A stretch of DNA of 64,000 nucleotides from Ophiodon elongatus (GCA_016806645.1 JACSYO010001880.1:3583001-3647000); one strand, 5' to 3'; shown: positions 1-46,424, numbered from the stretch's first letter. Notes: generated from the letters alone by a model not told the origin. Numbers and translations are program-made.

Positions 1-3000
1 TGTCAGGATGTAACGGTTGGTGTGGTGGATGGATGTGCACAGTGCTTTATCTGTATCTGTTCATGCAGACGACTACAGCTTGCATCATCTCACAATGCAC
101 CAGCTAAAACTCACCATTTTTTTAAATAACCATCTTTCCTATAAATCTTGCCTTACCATAACCATACCTTCCATGTTGTTTACGTGCCATGACCTCAATC
201 CTTCTCTAACCAATCTTAAAATTGACATGTGTAGATATTGTAGAAAGAGAGAACTTTCAGAAAGTGGCAATGATGAAATTTGTCATTTTTTTAAATAGTA
301 CAATATCAACATTCTGTCTGGCAATATGGTTGATATATCACTATCAAAATTAATTTGGTAGATCTCTCAAGAATCAGAGTGAACCCTGTGTTTCCTCAGC
401 TCTTTGTCATAGTCTCACTAGCAACCTGCTCTCAACTGTGGATTTCCTTAAGCTACTAAAGTACTATTTGGAAGGCCTGAACTGAAATCTACACTATTTG
501 TGAAAAAGCATGATTTTATGTAAAAATGAAATTTGCCAGCATTTTTTATGAAAATGTCCTGATTAAAGCAGAATTTAAAGTGGGACTCTGTCAGCTATAA
601 GAACATCACAATGTGCAAACCGGAGGTGCTGTACTGTATGTGCACAGAGATGCGGATGCTGACTGTTGTAAATAGTAAAACAACTTTGCTGTTTGTCCAT
701 CATTTCCATTGTGTTTTTTTCGACAGCCATTATAGCAAAGGTCATACAAGATCTTATAGACTTGGAGAAGCAGCTTTATCCTTTCCAGGTGCCAGACTTG
801 TGGTCAGAACAAAAATAAAATGTCAATGGAATCTCAGCTTGTAAGATTGCATGTTGCATTAATCACTTTCATCCAACCCTCCTCTGTCAAAGTACTGACT
901 ACTCCACATAAGAGGAATTGTTCGCTGATAGGTATGAGACAGAAGTTTATATTATAAATAGGTCATTTGAAAAAAAAATGTTGAACTGTTAGCAACCGAA
1001 CTAACAAGCTTGCTAGTTTACAATAAGCTTGCTCAGTCGGCTCGTCACTGACCATTAGCAAGCTTCTTAGATCAGATAGCTTTTCCTCCTCTCGTCAATA
1101 ATTTATTAATCAGATTAAAGAAAATATTGAATGAGTCAGGCAGAGGAGTCTGAATCTGGGCAGCCACATTGAAATTGCATGCCCCTTAACTTCCTCAAAC
1201 CATTGAAGGAGTTAAGGTGGAGCTGAAGGAAGCATGCAAAAATAATTACTGGCACGAGGAGATGTGTGCGTGCATTTTACCCAGACATTTGCAGAGTACA
1301 CCCCAGCATTGCGAAGAGATCATAAAAGTTCTGGACTCTCCTCAGCTGTCGGGTTGCTACAGAAAATTTTAATAAGAAACAAATTTAACCCTTTCCTGGA
1401 AGAACATCTAGAGCTAAAAGTATAGATGAACAAAGAAGGCAAAGCTCATTCATTTAATATCTACCCATAACTGAATGCAATGAATTTGGAGTAGCCATGT
1501 GTCAAAAGGTTCTCGTACTGAAATTATACTTCCACCGCAGAATATGTATCTAAGTGTGTTGTATCACAAATGTTTTTGCTCATATGTGGAAACTAATTGA
1601 AACTGAAAAATGTATGCCTTTACTGAGCCACATTTAGAACTAAGGGCACTACAGCTGTACTCCAAACATTATGCTTCTTTTCAGTTGACAACCTTTCTGG
1701 TCTTTAACCTTTGAATAGGTAAAGTAGGACACTCTACCATGAAATCAGGTCAAGGATTATTCAAGCACATTATCTCTGATATAATCTTTGCGTTGCATTT
1801 TAATAAACTGCAGCCATAAAAGAGGTCCCTTTCCAGCGCTGATGTCCATCTGTGCAGATGGCAGAGTCTCCAGTGTGTTTAGTGTCAGAAGGCATCTGAC
1901 ACCAACTACTGAGAGCCAGAAAAACATATGTAGAAGCTGGTTGTGTGCTGTTCTTCACCATTCTGCCTCTGGGACTTGCAAGTCATTTTCCTCTCGTCTA
2001 TTTTTATGGTTGGATGGATGTTTGTTTAACTAGACTAGAACTCTGTTTTAATCCTTTAATACAGCACATCCCATGAAGACATCTCAAATCAAAGTACCAA
2101 TATCCTACACTGCAGTGGCATATCTGCTACCATCATTATTTCTTTTTAATTCAAGGAGAACAGGCCGTCAGCCATCATGTCATGTTTTATTTGGAGGGTA
2201 GCAATGGATACAAACAGGGATTATTGTAGTTAGACAGTCCCACAGCCAGGAATTAATCCCTCCATTAACTGGACCGTGTTACAACTCCGCTCCTGTGGCC
2301 CTGTTTCCTAAACACAGAGTACTTTGGTGATGCACGGATGCTTGATGCATGTTGTCTTTAATGGCCATTAGCGGTACAATGAGGATACATAAAGAGCCTT
2401 ATTCATTATCAGTGAGTAAACTGCTGCATTATCTAAACTAGTGTCCCGTGTACCATTATTGGGACAATTATGCTTGTCGATGCTTTTGATTTGATTCATG
2501 AGGGATCAAGGTCGTGTTAAGCAATCAATTGATTTACTCTCCCTGTTTAATGGCAGGGTGTGCTGGTGATGCCTGTAGGGACTTAATAGAGTCATTATCT
2601 GAGAAGAATGCATTCAACTGTCTCTAAAAATTAATTAATTTACTGGAATCACTCGGCATGAAGTGGGGTTGCAGCCGGGTCTCAGTGATTTTCCAAAAAC
2701 CAGACGAGCTACACAAACTTCACATTTGTAGTATTCACAATGACTTTCCTTTCCTTTAGAGAAACCTTAACATTCAGGGCACAGGGCATTCTGGGGTTTC
2801 TTGTCTTGCTGACTGGTGATGTGTCAGGCATTAGTTGATTCCCAGCTATCTAACTGCTTTTCCTCTTCCCCAATCTGTTCTTTCTTTCCCTCAACAACTC
2901 AGCGGGCTTAAGAGAAATTGACAGGGACTTCTGTGATCAATACTGGCTTATATACCTTGACATAGGAGTCAGCAGTGACCTGTGAGACCATGAGCAAAAT

Positions 3001-3040
3001 ATACAGCTTGATCTGTTCATTAGATGAATGGCAAAAAAAC
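1..3040. other. Downstream intergenic sequence, no gene seen
   Basis: No open frame here resembles a protein, and no splice-flanked exon was recognised. The stretch is AT-rich with short poly-T runs. About 2330-2660 stands out as complex sequence rich in TAAT-type motifs and is a candidate conserved non-coding element (see findings). Nothing else could be supported. Confidence 0.6.
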
Positions 3041-3049
3041 TGACAAACT

Positions 3050-3540
3050 GTATTTTAAAGAAATACCCCGAGGAGTTTGCTAACATGCTGAAGTTTGATG
3101 GTGCTCGATAGTTTAACTTAAGTTTTTTTTTTACAATTAATTCCAGGAGGAACGTGACTGTGTACACCAAGTTTCATGGCAATCTATCCTACAGTTGTTA
3201 AAACATTTCACAAAAAAACTAAAAAGTCAACCTCATGCTGGTGAAAGTGGAAAAGTCAGGGGATACACAAAGGTATTAGGCTATATCATCAGGGAGTCAT
3301 GAATATTTGTTGCAAATTGTGTGGTAAACCTTTCGATGTTAAAATATTTCACTGCACTGGTTTGTGGTGCCAGGGAAAAAGTAAAAAATAACCAAATTAA
3401 GTAGAATTAATCCTCTGGGGATCATGAATATCTGTGCAAAAACATTACGTCAATCCATCTGATTGTTGTTGAGATATTTAAGTCCAAACCAAAGTGGTGG
3501 ACCAACAGACAGCCGACATCGCCCTTCCCAGAGGATTAAA
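3050..3540 (+). repeat. Teleost dispersed repeat with internal tandem units
   Basis: I recognise the phrases around 'caagtttcatggcaatc', 'gtcaacctcatgctgg', 'aaaagtcaggggat', 'gttgagatattt' and 'aaagtggtggaccaac' from a common teleost interspersed repeat. Its body is built of repeated near-copies. Here two diverged units can be seen: the stretch 'caa.ctatcctacagttgttaaaacattt' near 3180-3210 recurs as 'caatccatctgattgttgttgagatattt' near 3450-3480. The copy is degenerate and its ends were not defined. I do not know its database name with certainty. Confidence 0.7.
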
Positions 3541-4570
3541 AGGTATCGTGTACGTTAAAATGATTTGTGTGCAGGACATGGTAAAATATCACAAAGATGG
3601 CAGAAACAGTGCTGACCTAAGACCAATTATCTCAAGTCACAGTGAAGTAATGGGACTTGACCTGTGACCCTGAATCAATATGCTTTTTCTTGTAAGCGTT
3701 TAATACTCATAGATTTTTTTTTCTTCCCTGGATTCTTTTCATCTGGGGTTCTTGCATGGAAATCTCTAATGATTATGTCAGATCCTTTAGATTAATAAAA
3801 GGCATCGCTGCTGTAATACTAACACACATATTGGTAGCTACTGCAGAAAAGGTGACAGTAAGAAAGACACATGAAACCATGAGGATCAAGTTGAGGGATT
3901 TATTAGAGAAGGGTGAATATAAAGGTACTGTATGCAGGGATTTCTATTCTCTGAGCAAACCACAACTAGTCAAACCTCTCTGTCTATATTTATACGCTAC
4001 ACAACTTCCAATCAAGGTCATCATAGTTAGTGATGTAATAATTAAATAAATTGAATTTAAAAAGGCAATACAATAGACCATAAGTGTGCTTTGGAAAAAA
4101 AACACTATATGGATTATTATTATAATCATCAGGAACAAGGAAACTACTTGGATGCCAACACTTCCAGGTATCTTAAACATAAATAATTCCTAGCACTACA
4201 GGTTACATTCAAATTGAAAAAAAATATCTAGAGGGAGCATACCAACATTGACATATTCCCTTAAGAATAACTCCTTATCTGAACCATTCAGGATTTCCAT
4301 TCAGACAGTTTAAATGTGTATACAAGCAGCCAGTCAGTAGCACGTTAAAGATATAACTATATCAACTGCCACAATTTTTTTTTAATTGCCACTATTCCTC
4401 TTCTGATATGTTTCTTTTTTTAACTCCCATATTTTCAAAAGTACTTGTGTTTGTGTCACATTTTGTCTCTCACATATTAAGCTACATTAAGATCGATAAA
4501 TAGTGTTGGGTGTGTGCTGGCTTCCTGTCGGCCATGAGGCCCACAGTTTTCATGAGCCGTAGGGTGGCAG
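3541..4570. other. Intergenic sequence downstream of ctnna2
   Basis: AT-rich non-coding DNA between a dispersed repeat and the gene's 3' end. It may include part of the ctnna2 3' UTR if the AATAAA on the minus strand at 3904-3899 is the true polyadenylation signal. The open frames on both strands (3756-4049 and 3944-4180) overlap each other and show no family resemblance. Confidence 0.5.
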
Positions 4571-4725
4571 TTTAATATGTACTGAAGTCCTCCTGAGGTG
4601 TCACCAAGCACACACAGGAAAAACAGAGGTGGGTTAACACAATGTAAAAAGGAACTTTTTCTTCAACTTGTCACCGTCATGTTTTGATGTTTTTCTTGGG
4701 TGAGCATTACTTTTTTTGTTGTTGC
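4571..4725 (-). other. ctnna2: Likely ctnna2 3' UTR up to an ATTAAA signal
   Basis: Directly after the TAA stop the minus strand is non-coding. The first plausible polyadenylation hexamer on that strand is ATTAAA at 4576-4571. A canonical AATAAA follows only at 3904-3899, which would give a UTR of about 0.8 kb. Which one is used cannot be told from sequence, so the lower limit of the UTR is uncertain. Confidence 0.35.
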
Positions 4726-37077
<32,352 letters not shown>

Positions 37078-37349
37078 CTGAATAAAACCAAGCAAAAAAA
37101 GGACACAACACTTATAACTGAGTGCTTTTTACCTGAAGGTCATGAGCACAGAAAAGTTTTCTCGTTCCCACTCTGGCAGACTCCCAACTGAACAGCATTG
37201 GTTCACATTTTTTCAAGTCTGTCCTACAACAACATTCCCCAACTCTCTGTACGATGAAACACTTTTTGGTTGTTTCACTTGTTCCTTCTGTCCGTACTGG
37301 CTGGAGAGATATAATCCTATTGCACTTCTAATGTAAGTGATTGGCAGTC

Positions 37350-37530
37350 CACATCCTGTCCAAAAATGTATTCTTAAGTTTAGTCCAAGGCAGCCTCAGA
37401 CAAATCAAGTGGGTATCTTCCACAGTTAGACTTTTTAGTTTGACATTTTCCTCTTAGGAGAGATGCCATTTTGTGCTAAAAAATACTTGTAGATATCCAC
37501 AGGCCTACTGTATATAAATAAAGTAGGCAT
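37350..37530 (+). repeat. Possible dispersed repeat fragment
   Basis: The run 'agcctcagacaaatcaagtg', 'cacagttagactttttag', 'gagatgccattttgtgc', 'aaaaatacttgtagatatcc' reads like a diverged fish interspersed repeat, but I cannot name it or fix its ends. Low confidence. Confidence 0.3.
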
Positions 37531-37675
37531 GTGGATAATATATGAGTTTTTTATTGATGTGTGCAGAAATGGGAATTTAAACATTTGTCTTAGAATGTCA
37601 TTGCTGTAGGAAACAATGTACCAAAGGAATCTGCTAATGTTAAACACTAATGTTGTCTTTACTTGCAGGAAATAG

Positions 37676-37736
37676 CCAGTATTATATCATACTTATATAC
37701 TTATACATACATACATACTTATACATACATATACAT
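37676..37736. repeat. (ATAC)n imperfect microsatellite
   Basis: Repeated acttat and atac words, with the cleanest part being 'acatacatacatac'. Confidence 0.85.
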
Positions 37737-38883
37737 CAATGCAATTATATTTGTGTGCTGCACAGTTGGTGGGAATACCTTTTGTAGATGAGTGAGTGAT
37801 GAGTTTGATGATGTAGATGTTTTGTCAATCCAACTTATAATGCGTGGGAACTCATTTTTTATAGACCACAGGTAATACAGTCCTCTACATTTTTTAAATA
37901 ACATTACTGCAGAGGGCATGCATGTCAAGCATGTTTGTGACATAGTGACATGGCAAAGGTTGGAATAAAGTGCTCAGATGCCGAGAGGTAATTGGATTCA
38001 TTCAGATCCAAAATGGCCCGGTTCACACAATATGTAAACAAAAAGCCTAACTCATAAGTTGACATTTCCATGACTCATTCATTCCATGAATCGTTTTGAG
38101 GCCTGGTGGTGCAAAGAGGTGCTTTATTGTATAATTAAGGTGCCAGATGTTTTTTTATGTGTGAAACGACCGTTACTTTGATTTATGTCTGTCCTATCAA
38201 AGTACTGTTTCTTGATGACATGTTTCCAACCGGACTCCTTTATTGAAGAGAGCTTTTAACGGCTATTTTTTTAATAGTACGTAAGGCTGAGTGGCACTGA
38301 TATCTTAGAAAATGTCTGTGATTTTGTCTTCATTTTTTTGGAAACTAATTATATTTGATTGATGGCAATTGAAGATCTTCTGATTTTGTATCTGTATGCA
38401 GTATATCATACAGACTGTTTGGCTAATATGGACTCTTTAGGTGTAAAATACTAGCGGTACTATATCAAATATGAAACCACGGCAACATTTCAATCAATTT
38501 CTTACTGACAGAGACACACACATACATAGTCTGCTGTATTCCCATGTGAAGCATCATATTTCTCCGCAGTATCACTGTACTTCACAGTTAATTTTCATAA
38601 CTTTAAACTCTATATCGAATACCATCCTTAAGTAAATCAGACTGCAGCATGAGCCCAGGCTTTGAAACTGAACTAAACAGACACATGCCTGTTGGCAGCA
38701 AAAGGTGCCAGTCTGTATTAGCACTTCAAGTGCTCACATGTCACTGTTTGAGGCAAATTGAGGTAAATCAAATTTGTGTTAGAGGACTCTTGCTTAGAGC
38801 TCTGTCTCTTTACTCATGACAGCAATGAGCACATTGATGGATTGCAGTCCTTTATGTGAAGCGGTGTGTGTATGTGTTTAAAG

Positions 38884-38942
<59 letters not shown>
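38884..38942. repeat. (GT)28 microsatellite
   Basis: Nearly pure GT run of about 58 bp with one GC substitution at the start. The Thr/His-repeat open frames here are artefacts. Confidence 0.97.
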
Positions 38943-38944
<2 letters not shown>

Positions 38945-39991
38945 AAGAGATAGAAAAACAGCATGCAATTGAGAGTCTGTGTACCACATGTGAATGGCTG
39001 GTTGCAGAAGGTTTTAATAACACATGCAGCATAATGTAAAAGGACAATTCCAGTATAATTCAAGTTCCCTGCATTGACTTATGGTTTTACATTACAGTAA
39101 ACTATACTGACCATTTCCAAGAACCTCTATTATGCTGTGACATATTTGCAAATTTCTCCTTGTCTTCGCACATTAAATTTGAAATGAATGCTTTATAGTT
39201 TCTATAAAATACTTCCAATAAAGAAAAGGCTGGCCAAATCAAGCCATTACTGTTTACAATTCAGTTATTTTTTCCTTTTACTTAAATGGACTTCAGCTGC
39301 ATCCAGCTTTGGTTTTAGTCTTAGATTCTGACTGACAGAACACTTACCATTGAATTTGCAAGTAAAACTCTCCTATTATGTCAGATATTTCCTTAATGTA
39401 TTGGATCTATTTTGAGAATGTTCTTGGCGTGATATTTTTGTTCCAGTACAATTTGATGTAAGTTTGTGGGCTGAAACTGAAATCACACAGCCTTAATGTG
39501 TCATTTGCTGCTTGTCCATAAAGTAGCAGCCTTTCAAGGAGTAGGACAAAGGTTCAGAGCTTACCATTTAGCTTTTTTTTCTCCCAATTACAGTATAATT
39601 GCGGTACCTGACTAGCAGAAAGAAAGTCCCTTCTCTCTGTTTTTATTATGTAGTTTTCTTTCTCTAGTTCTGCTCAGGCCCAGCAGCTAATGTGAGGCTT
39701 TTGCAGAGCCCATGTGAAGCAAAGGGGCAAAGGGCTTTGCGGAGGCTGGAAACATGCCCAACAGGCCCACTCCCACTCCCTCTTACCCCAACACAGAGAG
39801 CTGGGCCAGGGCCAACACTGCAACATCCAGCCAAAACTACTAATTGCAATTATCTAAGGAAGTGCCTCTCCTTTGAGGTTTTTTTCCAAAGAGAGGAGGG
39901 AAAAACCAAGACAGAAGGTTTGAGGCTTCACCGTGCAAGCCTAATGCTGATACGGTCAAGGATGTTGGAATAGAATATGCAATACAAAGAG

Positions 39992-40166
<175 letters not shown>

Positions 40167-43009
40167 CTGCTGAATGCTCATTCTTCATTTTAGCCTCGAA
40201 CAAAGAACTATCGATTTTGTCCTTTTGCTCTGCCCTGGATAATCACTTCAATTCTAATTTGATGAAGGTTTCCACTGCAGTTGGGGAGATGGGCATTCTC
40301 ATGTATGCTATCTAATTCACCTAAATATAGCTGAGTAACTGAAAATAGATCTGACAGTGTCACTTTTTTCCAATTTTTTAATGTAGGCAGTTAGAACCTC
40401 AACTCTATCGTCATGAAGCACTGATGATTGTAAAACATTAAATAACATCTTAACAGTCTCTCTTTATTGCTATTTAGCACTGTCTGCGCACAATTAATAT
40501 AATTAGTTATCTCCATGAAATCTAATGAATCTACTCTCTGTTGTACCTACCTATTATTCCTTATGTAATGCCTAAAACTTTTGACAAATTACTATTAATG
40601 TTTTATATCTTTGATCATTCTGGATGTAGTGGACACTTAAGTGGCTGTGCCAAAGAGCAGAAAAGCTGAGCCAGAAGAGGACTCTCCTTGCTTCAGTCAG
40701 GACGGTCAGTGCCCCCGTAAACCATGCCATTTCTACAGCCATTTTCGGGCAGCTACACCACACAAATTTCCCTTCCAGTTACTAACTCTCAGGAACGACT
40801 AATAGAGCTGGTGTCAGCCAAGGTGCTGGGCACAACAGTTTCGCCCGAGGATGAAGCAGCAATTGGACTTGAAAAAGAAGAAGAATAGGAGTGGAAGAAG
40901 CAATCAGTGGGGATGACGTTTTAAGTAATGTGTAATATAACACAGAAGCACTTTGTTCTATTAAAAGTATCTGATCTAGATGCTTACTTGTTGCAGGGAT
41001 AGGGTTGGCAAAGGCTTTATTGACATGGGGCTAAAAGGTCGTGTTTTATCAATTTCAAATGCACAAAACCACTCGAATCTCTCACCACCTGGGGACACAT
41101 ATAAGCACTGACATGCACTCACAAACACAATAAATAAACTGTCAACATAGATGGAGCAGAACATGCGACAGGGGAATACAGTATGCAGACTGTGAAACAA
41201 TTACAGACCTGCTCTCACAGGAGTACTCCTATTTGTTTTAGTCAGGAGCTGTAAACTGCCATTGGTGACGCCTGCAGTGGCGATGTATGGACCGTAGGTG
41301 ACAGAAACCGGTTAGGGTGCATTACATTAAGTAACCCAAAATGTCAAGGTTGAGTGAAGGTCAAGTCTGCAGGGGATAACTTGCAGCAGGAGTCGATGAC
41401 CTGCTGTATCCGACAATTATCCACATCTTTGAAAATCAATCCCTATTAAAGAGGGAAGTACGTATTGCCTCAGGAAGAATGCCCACCAGGCTTGCAACAA
41501 CATCAAAAGGCATGCCAGAGTTTGCCGCATATCAAACAAGAAAAGACTAAAATAAAGAACAAAGGTAAAAAGATTTTCAAGCATGTTCGCCATGATAATG
41601 TATATAATATCTCGTCTACACTTGGATCTTCTTGATTGTTGGATTACTAATTTTCAGAACAACAAATTTGACATCCATGTCCTTATTAAGTGACATACGT
41701 TATATGCTATCATATGTTTTCATCCATTTTAATGAAATCTTTTGTACAATATTTCATACTTAATACTACCAAATATATTGGAAAACAATATAGCAGACAA
41801 TCAAACAGTCTCTCCTTCGCTTGTATTTTGGGATTCAAGATTATTTGAAATTAGGGAATGGCTTTGAGAGTAATTTTGATTGCAGATTGCGGTTTAATTG
41901 CTCCCTTTGCAACCTTTCTCCCACCTCCTCTCCACCCTTGCCTGAGAGATAAAGTGGACCTAAATTGCGAGTGACTCTAATGCACTTAGGAGTTCTCTCT
42001 ACACTTCCTAACTTCGAATGGAAATGAGTTTAAGTCACAGTTTACTAAGTGACAGGTCCACTAATATGTGGCTGACGAGGATACAATCCTCCACACACTG
42101 CCTCCCCACAGACCCCTGGTTTGGATCATCAACTCCATGCATACAGATGCAGTCACTATCCCATAAATGCAAGCACACACAGAGAAACCAATCATTCTTT
42201 CTAATGCACAGATCTTTGGAAAATAAATAGTGTTCACTAGCCAGGGTTTTAATTATGTTCTGCTAAACTGTAAGGTTTAGAAAAAAAATGGGTTAAGATA
42301 TCCACTGAGGGGCCTTTATAGCAACATGGACGTTCACTGACCTGATTCCACACAGTCAATTTATCCTCAACAAAGCTGCTTCTACATCAGTTCACCTAAA
42401 GCTATTGTACACAAGGAAGCTTTACAATAGGAAGCAGGTACAGGTGTGTGTGACTGAGGTAGGGATTTACACAAGAGGTACAGTGGAAGTCCACTCTGTA
42501 GTTCCCCGATTATAGTTGTATGCATGACTTTCTTTCACTGAAAAATTACTTACATTAATAACCCTGTAATGTGTTAATTACAGCTCCTCAGTATGTCAGA
42601 TAATCAAGCTTGCTCTCTGACAGCACTACTTTTAATAGTGCCGCTGTGTTCAGTTTCTGTTCATTTAGACATGCCTTTGATTATAGTTAGCTCCTGTATT
42701 TGTATTTTTGTCCATTCATTTATGATCAACATGGTTTGCAGCAAGATTTTTTTTCAAGAAAAAACTGAATTATCTTTAATCCTGCCGTAGGAGTGAATTT
42801 GACAATGTTGGGAAAACTTCAGCTGAAAATCAAAACACTTAATGCTACCAGAAAACAAACTCAAAATTACAATTGAAACTCAAATATAAAATCCAACAGT
42901 GAATACAAAAAAAAACTAAGCTGTAATACTTTGAACCAAGGTGGGATGCCAAACTGGTGCTCAATAGAATGCCACTCCACTAAGTGTTACAGCAACAAGC
43001 CATGCCCCT

Positions 43010-43520
43010 GTCTCTACCTTGTGTTTCCCTGTGATCCCCACTCCTAATGTGGCTTCCTGGTCCCTTGTTTACTCTCTGTGTTGGTGTGTGTGTCTTTCCC
43101 ATCTTGCTGTTCACCTTGATCCTGTCTACCAGCACCGTCCAACAATCAGCTCATCACCTCTCCTGCATATCAACCTGCGCTCTTCTTCCACTCATCACCA
43201 GATTGCAGTGTAAACCACTGTGGTAGCTACGATCAGGCCTCAAGCTTAGTATCTAAGTGAACAGTTTTCCTTGTTTTCTTGTAGCTTGTATGCATTTGTT
43301 TCCTGTGCTTGTTTCTTGTTGGCCTGCCTACCACCTGGCTTGCCTGCCAACCTTCTCTCCCTACTTCTTCTGCCTCTATCCATTCCACATCTTCTCTCTG
43401 CAGTCACCAGCCATCTCCTCTCTTCAACCCATCTTCATCAACAGTACTATTGTAATAAAACTGTTAACCTTCAGTTGCATCCTGGTCTGTGTCCTGTGTG
43501 TGTGTCCAACTAGATAGTCC
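43010..43520 (+). repeat. Pyrimidine-rich block resembling a degenerate fish retroelement end
   Basis: About 500 bp rich in C and T with 'gcctgcctaccacctggc', 'ttgcctgccaac', then 'aataaaactgttaacc' and 'tgcatcctggtctgtgtcc'. The pattern of CCTGCC words, a polyadenylation-like AATAAA and a final GTCC is shared with the terminal regions of a common fish retroelement family. It is strongly diverged and could instead be plain pyrimidine-rich intron. Confidence 0.4.
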
Positions 43521-44538
43521 CTGAAAATTCTAAACTCACAGAATAAACAATCTGTAAGTCTTCTGTTTTCTCACTATGACTTTAACAATGCCATACTTGC
43601 AAACCTAGAAGACCTTTTTATAGAACATGACTACACACTGAAGCTTTTATTTGTGGTTTGTTTGTTGGAATAGCAGAAGCTCCATTGTGGCCATTCCTAA
43701 TATTTAAGATAGTTATAAATTAAAATGCAATGCCCCATTACTACAAGCAGATGCTAAGGATGATTGCTGGTGAAGAAGTAAGATGTACATAGATTTTAAA
43801 TGTTGGTTTTAAACTTTACATTTTTATACTGTGCAACAATTTTCTTTTCTTTTGAGTCTATATTTTTGGGAATCACAACAGAATAGCCCTCACAATCACC
43901 TCATGGTCTCCTTAACAACCATGACTTTCATAAGAGGCTGACAGCGTGTGATTTACAGTGGTCGTTTCTTTGGAGCCGCAGCTGAGGATTGGGTATTCCT
44001 CCTAATACCATGGCTGACTTCTCGATAAATATGATAATTTGCTGCAGGCTACCCGGGAGGTAAACCAGCACTGCTGGTAGGGAGAGGTTAGAATCGCACA
44101 TGAGACAGCAGCTAGGGTGGATGACAGCACAGTCCAGACAAGTACAGCAACATTCACATGGCCGCAGACGTACATACACACAACATCGGAAAGGAGAGTA
44201 GAAGCACCTGATGTAATACAAAAGAAGATGCTTGCAATATGTTTGCAGCAGTCTGTACTTGTTCACCCCTTTCCAGAGTTAAATGTCAAGGACCAGTGGT
44301 TTCTTTCAGTGGCCAGATACACAGAGGCTTCAAAATGTGATTTATTTACATTGAAATTTGAATGCCTAAATGCAGAGGGCCATAGGACGAGAGGACGGGC
44401 ACCTAGAGAATAATATCCACAATATAAAATTTTATTGAGCCCAACAAGGGACACAGAGAGGTAATTTTAAAGCAATGTAAACAAGTCATAAAGCAAGCTG
44501 GACAGAACTGTCTTGGGACAAGGATATACGGTAAATAC

Positions 44539-44563
44539 GTGTGTGTGTGTGTGTGTGTGTGTG
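44539..44563. repeat. Short (GT)n microsatellite
   Basis: Pure GT run of about 25 bp. Confidence 0.93.
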
Positions 44564-45361
44564 CCCATGCGCAAGATGAGCAACTTACAGCTTCAAGTGA
44601 GCCATTCACAGCAATGTGAATGGCAGGGCATTAAAGAAAGAAGGGAAATGAGAACAAATGGCTGACTCACTTTTCCTTAGGCAGAGGGCCACTATTCACT
44701 CTTCCTATTGGCCTTGGTGTCTTGCTATTTTGCTTTGCTCCAGCCTTGAAGAGCAAAGGCTAGCTAGACTGATTTTTCTTCATATACCTGCGAGCAATCA
44801 CTCGCACACTGGGTGTTGGTACCACCTATACAGTCAGAGAGTTGTGTCTCCCAGGTAGGTAGCACAGTAGTTTGTTCATCTTACAACATCTTTTGCCTTT
44901 TGCTCAAGCTGGTGCTGCAGCCACAGGGGCCAGAATGTCTCTCTCACAGTTCTTCTCCATTACTCCTTCCCCCGAAAAAATAAAACAAAAAGCAGGCCTG
45001 TTTCAACTGAAGTATTGATTTCTCTTTGCATTCTCTCTCTCTCTCCCTCCTGCCCTCCCTTTCTAAGAGTGCTAGCCAAGCAGTCAGACTTGGCACCAAA
45101 ACATAATTATGAAAATGGACCTCTGGGTTGTTTCTTTTAATCTATCTGTACATTCCACAGTCTCTCTGCAACAAAACTATTTCAAAATAGTTCCAGGGGA
45201 ATTGAAATGATTAAACCACTGTACTGTAAAGAATGGTATACTTATTGATGGCGCGACATCGAGTGCTGTATAATTCAGGTGTGTAACAGATGCGTCGCTG
45301 CTTTTAGTTGAAATTATCAGGAAATGACAATATAATAGTCTCACATTGTATATTGTTAGCA

Positions 45362-45391
45362 GACCCGCAGACATCTGACCCGCAGACATCT
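45362..45391. repeat. Perfect 15-bp tandem duplication
   Basis: GACCCGCAGACATCT occurs twice head to tail with no mismatch. Confidence 0.95.
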
Positions 45392-46424
45392 AACTACTGA
45401 AGCAGAGGGAGATTTGAGCGCTCGATAGTTTCTGTCAAACGCTGGCATCAATTCACACTGTGTGGCACCCATGACAAAGTGCCTAGACTCAGACAGCAAT
45501 TGCTGGTCTCTCCAACTTACAGTTCAGTGGCCAGTGAAACCTAAATGACACAGCCAAAATCAGGCCCATTCTCAAGACGTTAAATTCTGCAGCACGACAT
45601 GACATAAAGTAGCAGCAGTGTCAAAACGGCTTCCTTGTTCAAGGTGCCAGTGTTTAATTTCAGTGCAAAATGCCAACAAGTATAACAGATGTTTGGATAT
45701 ATCCTGCATGTATTTACCAGTAGTTAAGTATGGAAAATGTATTATTCTGAACAACAAAGTTATTACGCAAGATTTGTTCTCTAACAAAGGTCATGAAAGG
45801 TGTGATGCTTTTATATCTGAAACTTCAGTTAATGAGCATGTTCAATATGTAATCTTTTCTAACTTAGTCCCATTTGGCCTTTCATAGATTGGAAAATTAG
45901 CTCCCTCTTTCATACAGGACTAGGTTTTGAGTTGATCCAAAGGATCTATAACTCCATAGTCCAATCTCAGGCAAAATGTGAACACGGCAAGACCTTGACA
46001 TTTCTCCACATCACACCCCCTGCCTTCTCACATCTATCTAAGGCACAATAAAAGCATGATTAGTCTTGTTGGATGATAGATGCACGTAGTGGGAAAGGTC
46101 AGCATTTGTCGGTCCCTAATGCCTCAGCCTTTGAATTGGGGGATGGGTGAATAGAAAATCCAGCAGTGAGAATAGGAGTTAGGTTCAATGATGATTTATA
46201 ATATTGAATATTTACTCATTCCATGTCCTACACGTGTGACGCCTGGTGGATAAATATAAACAGCACAGCTCACGGATCAGAAAACTCTGCTATAGAATCT
46301 TTCATCTGCTTACAAAACAATGTGATCTCATCCTTATTCGTCATATTTTGCAACTTAGGAGGACACCTTTATGCAGCATCTTGACGGTTTGCATGTGGTT
46401 AACATTGTAAAACTATTTTTTATC

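Noticed and set aside
43257..43517. Overlapping Leu/Cys/Phe-rich open frames that look membrane-like
   Set aside because: Hydrophobicity is explained by the pyrimidine-rich base composition; two frames are open together and neither shows a family.
44117..44413. Plus-strand open frame of 98 codons
   Set aside because: No recognisable domain and overlapped by a minus-strand open frame of similar length; consistent with chance.
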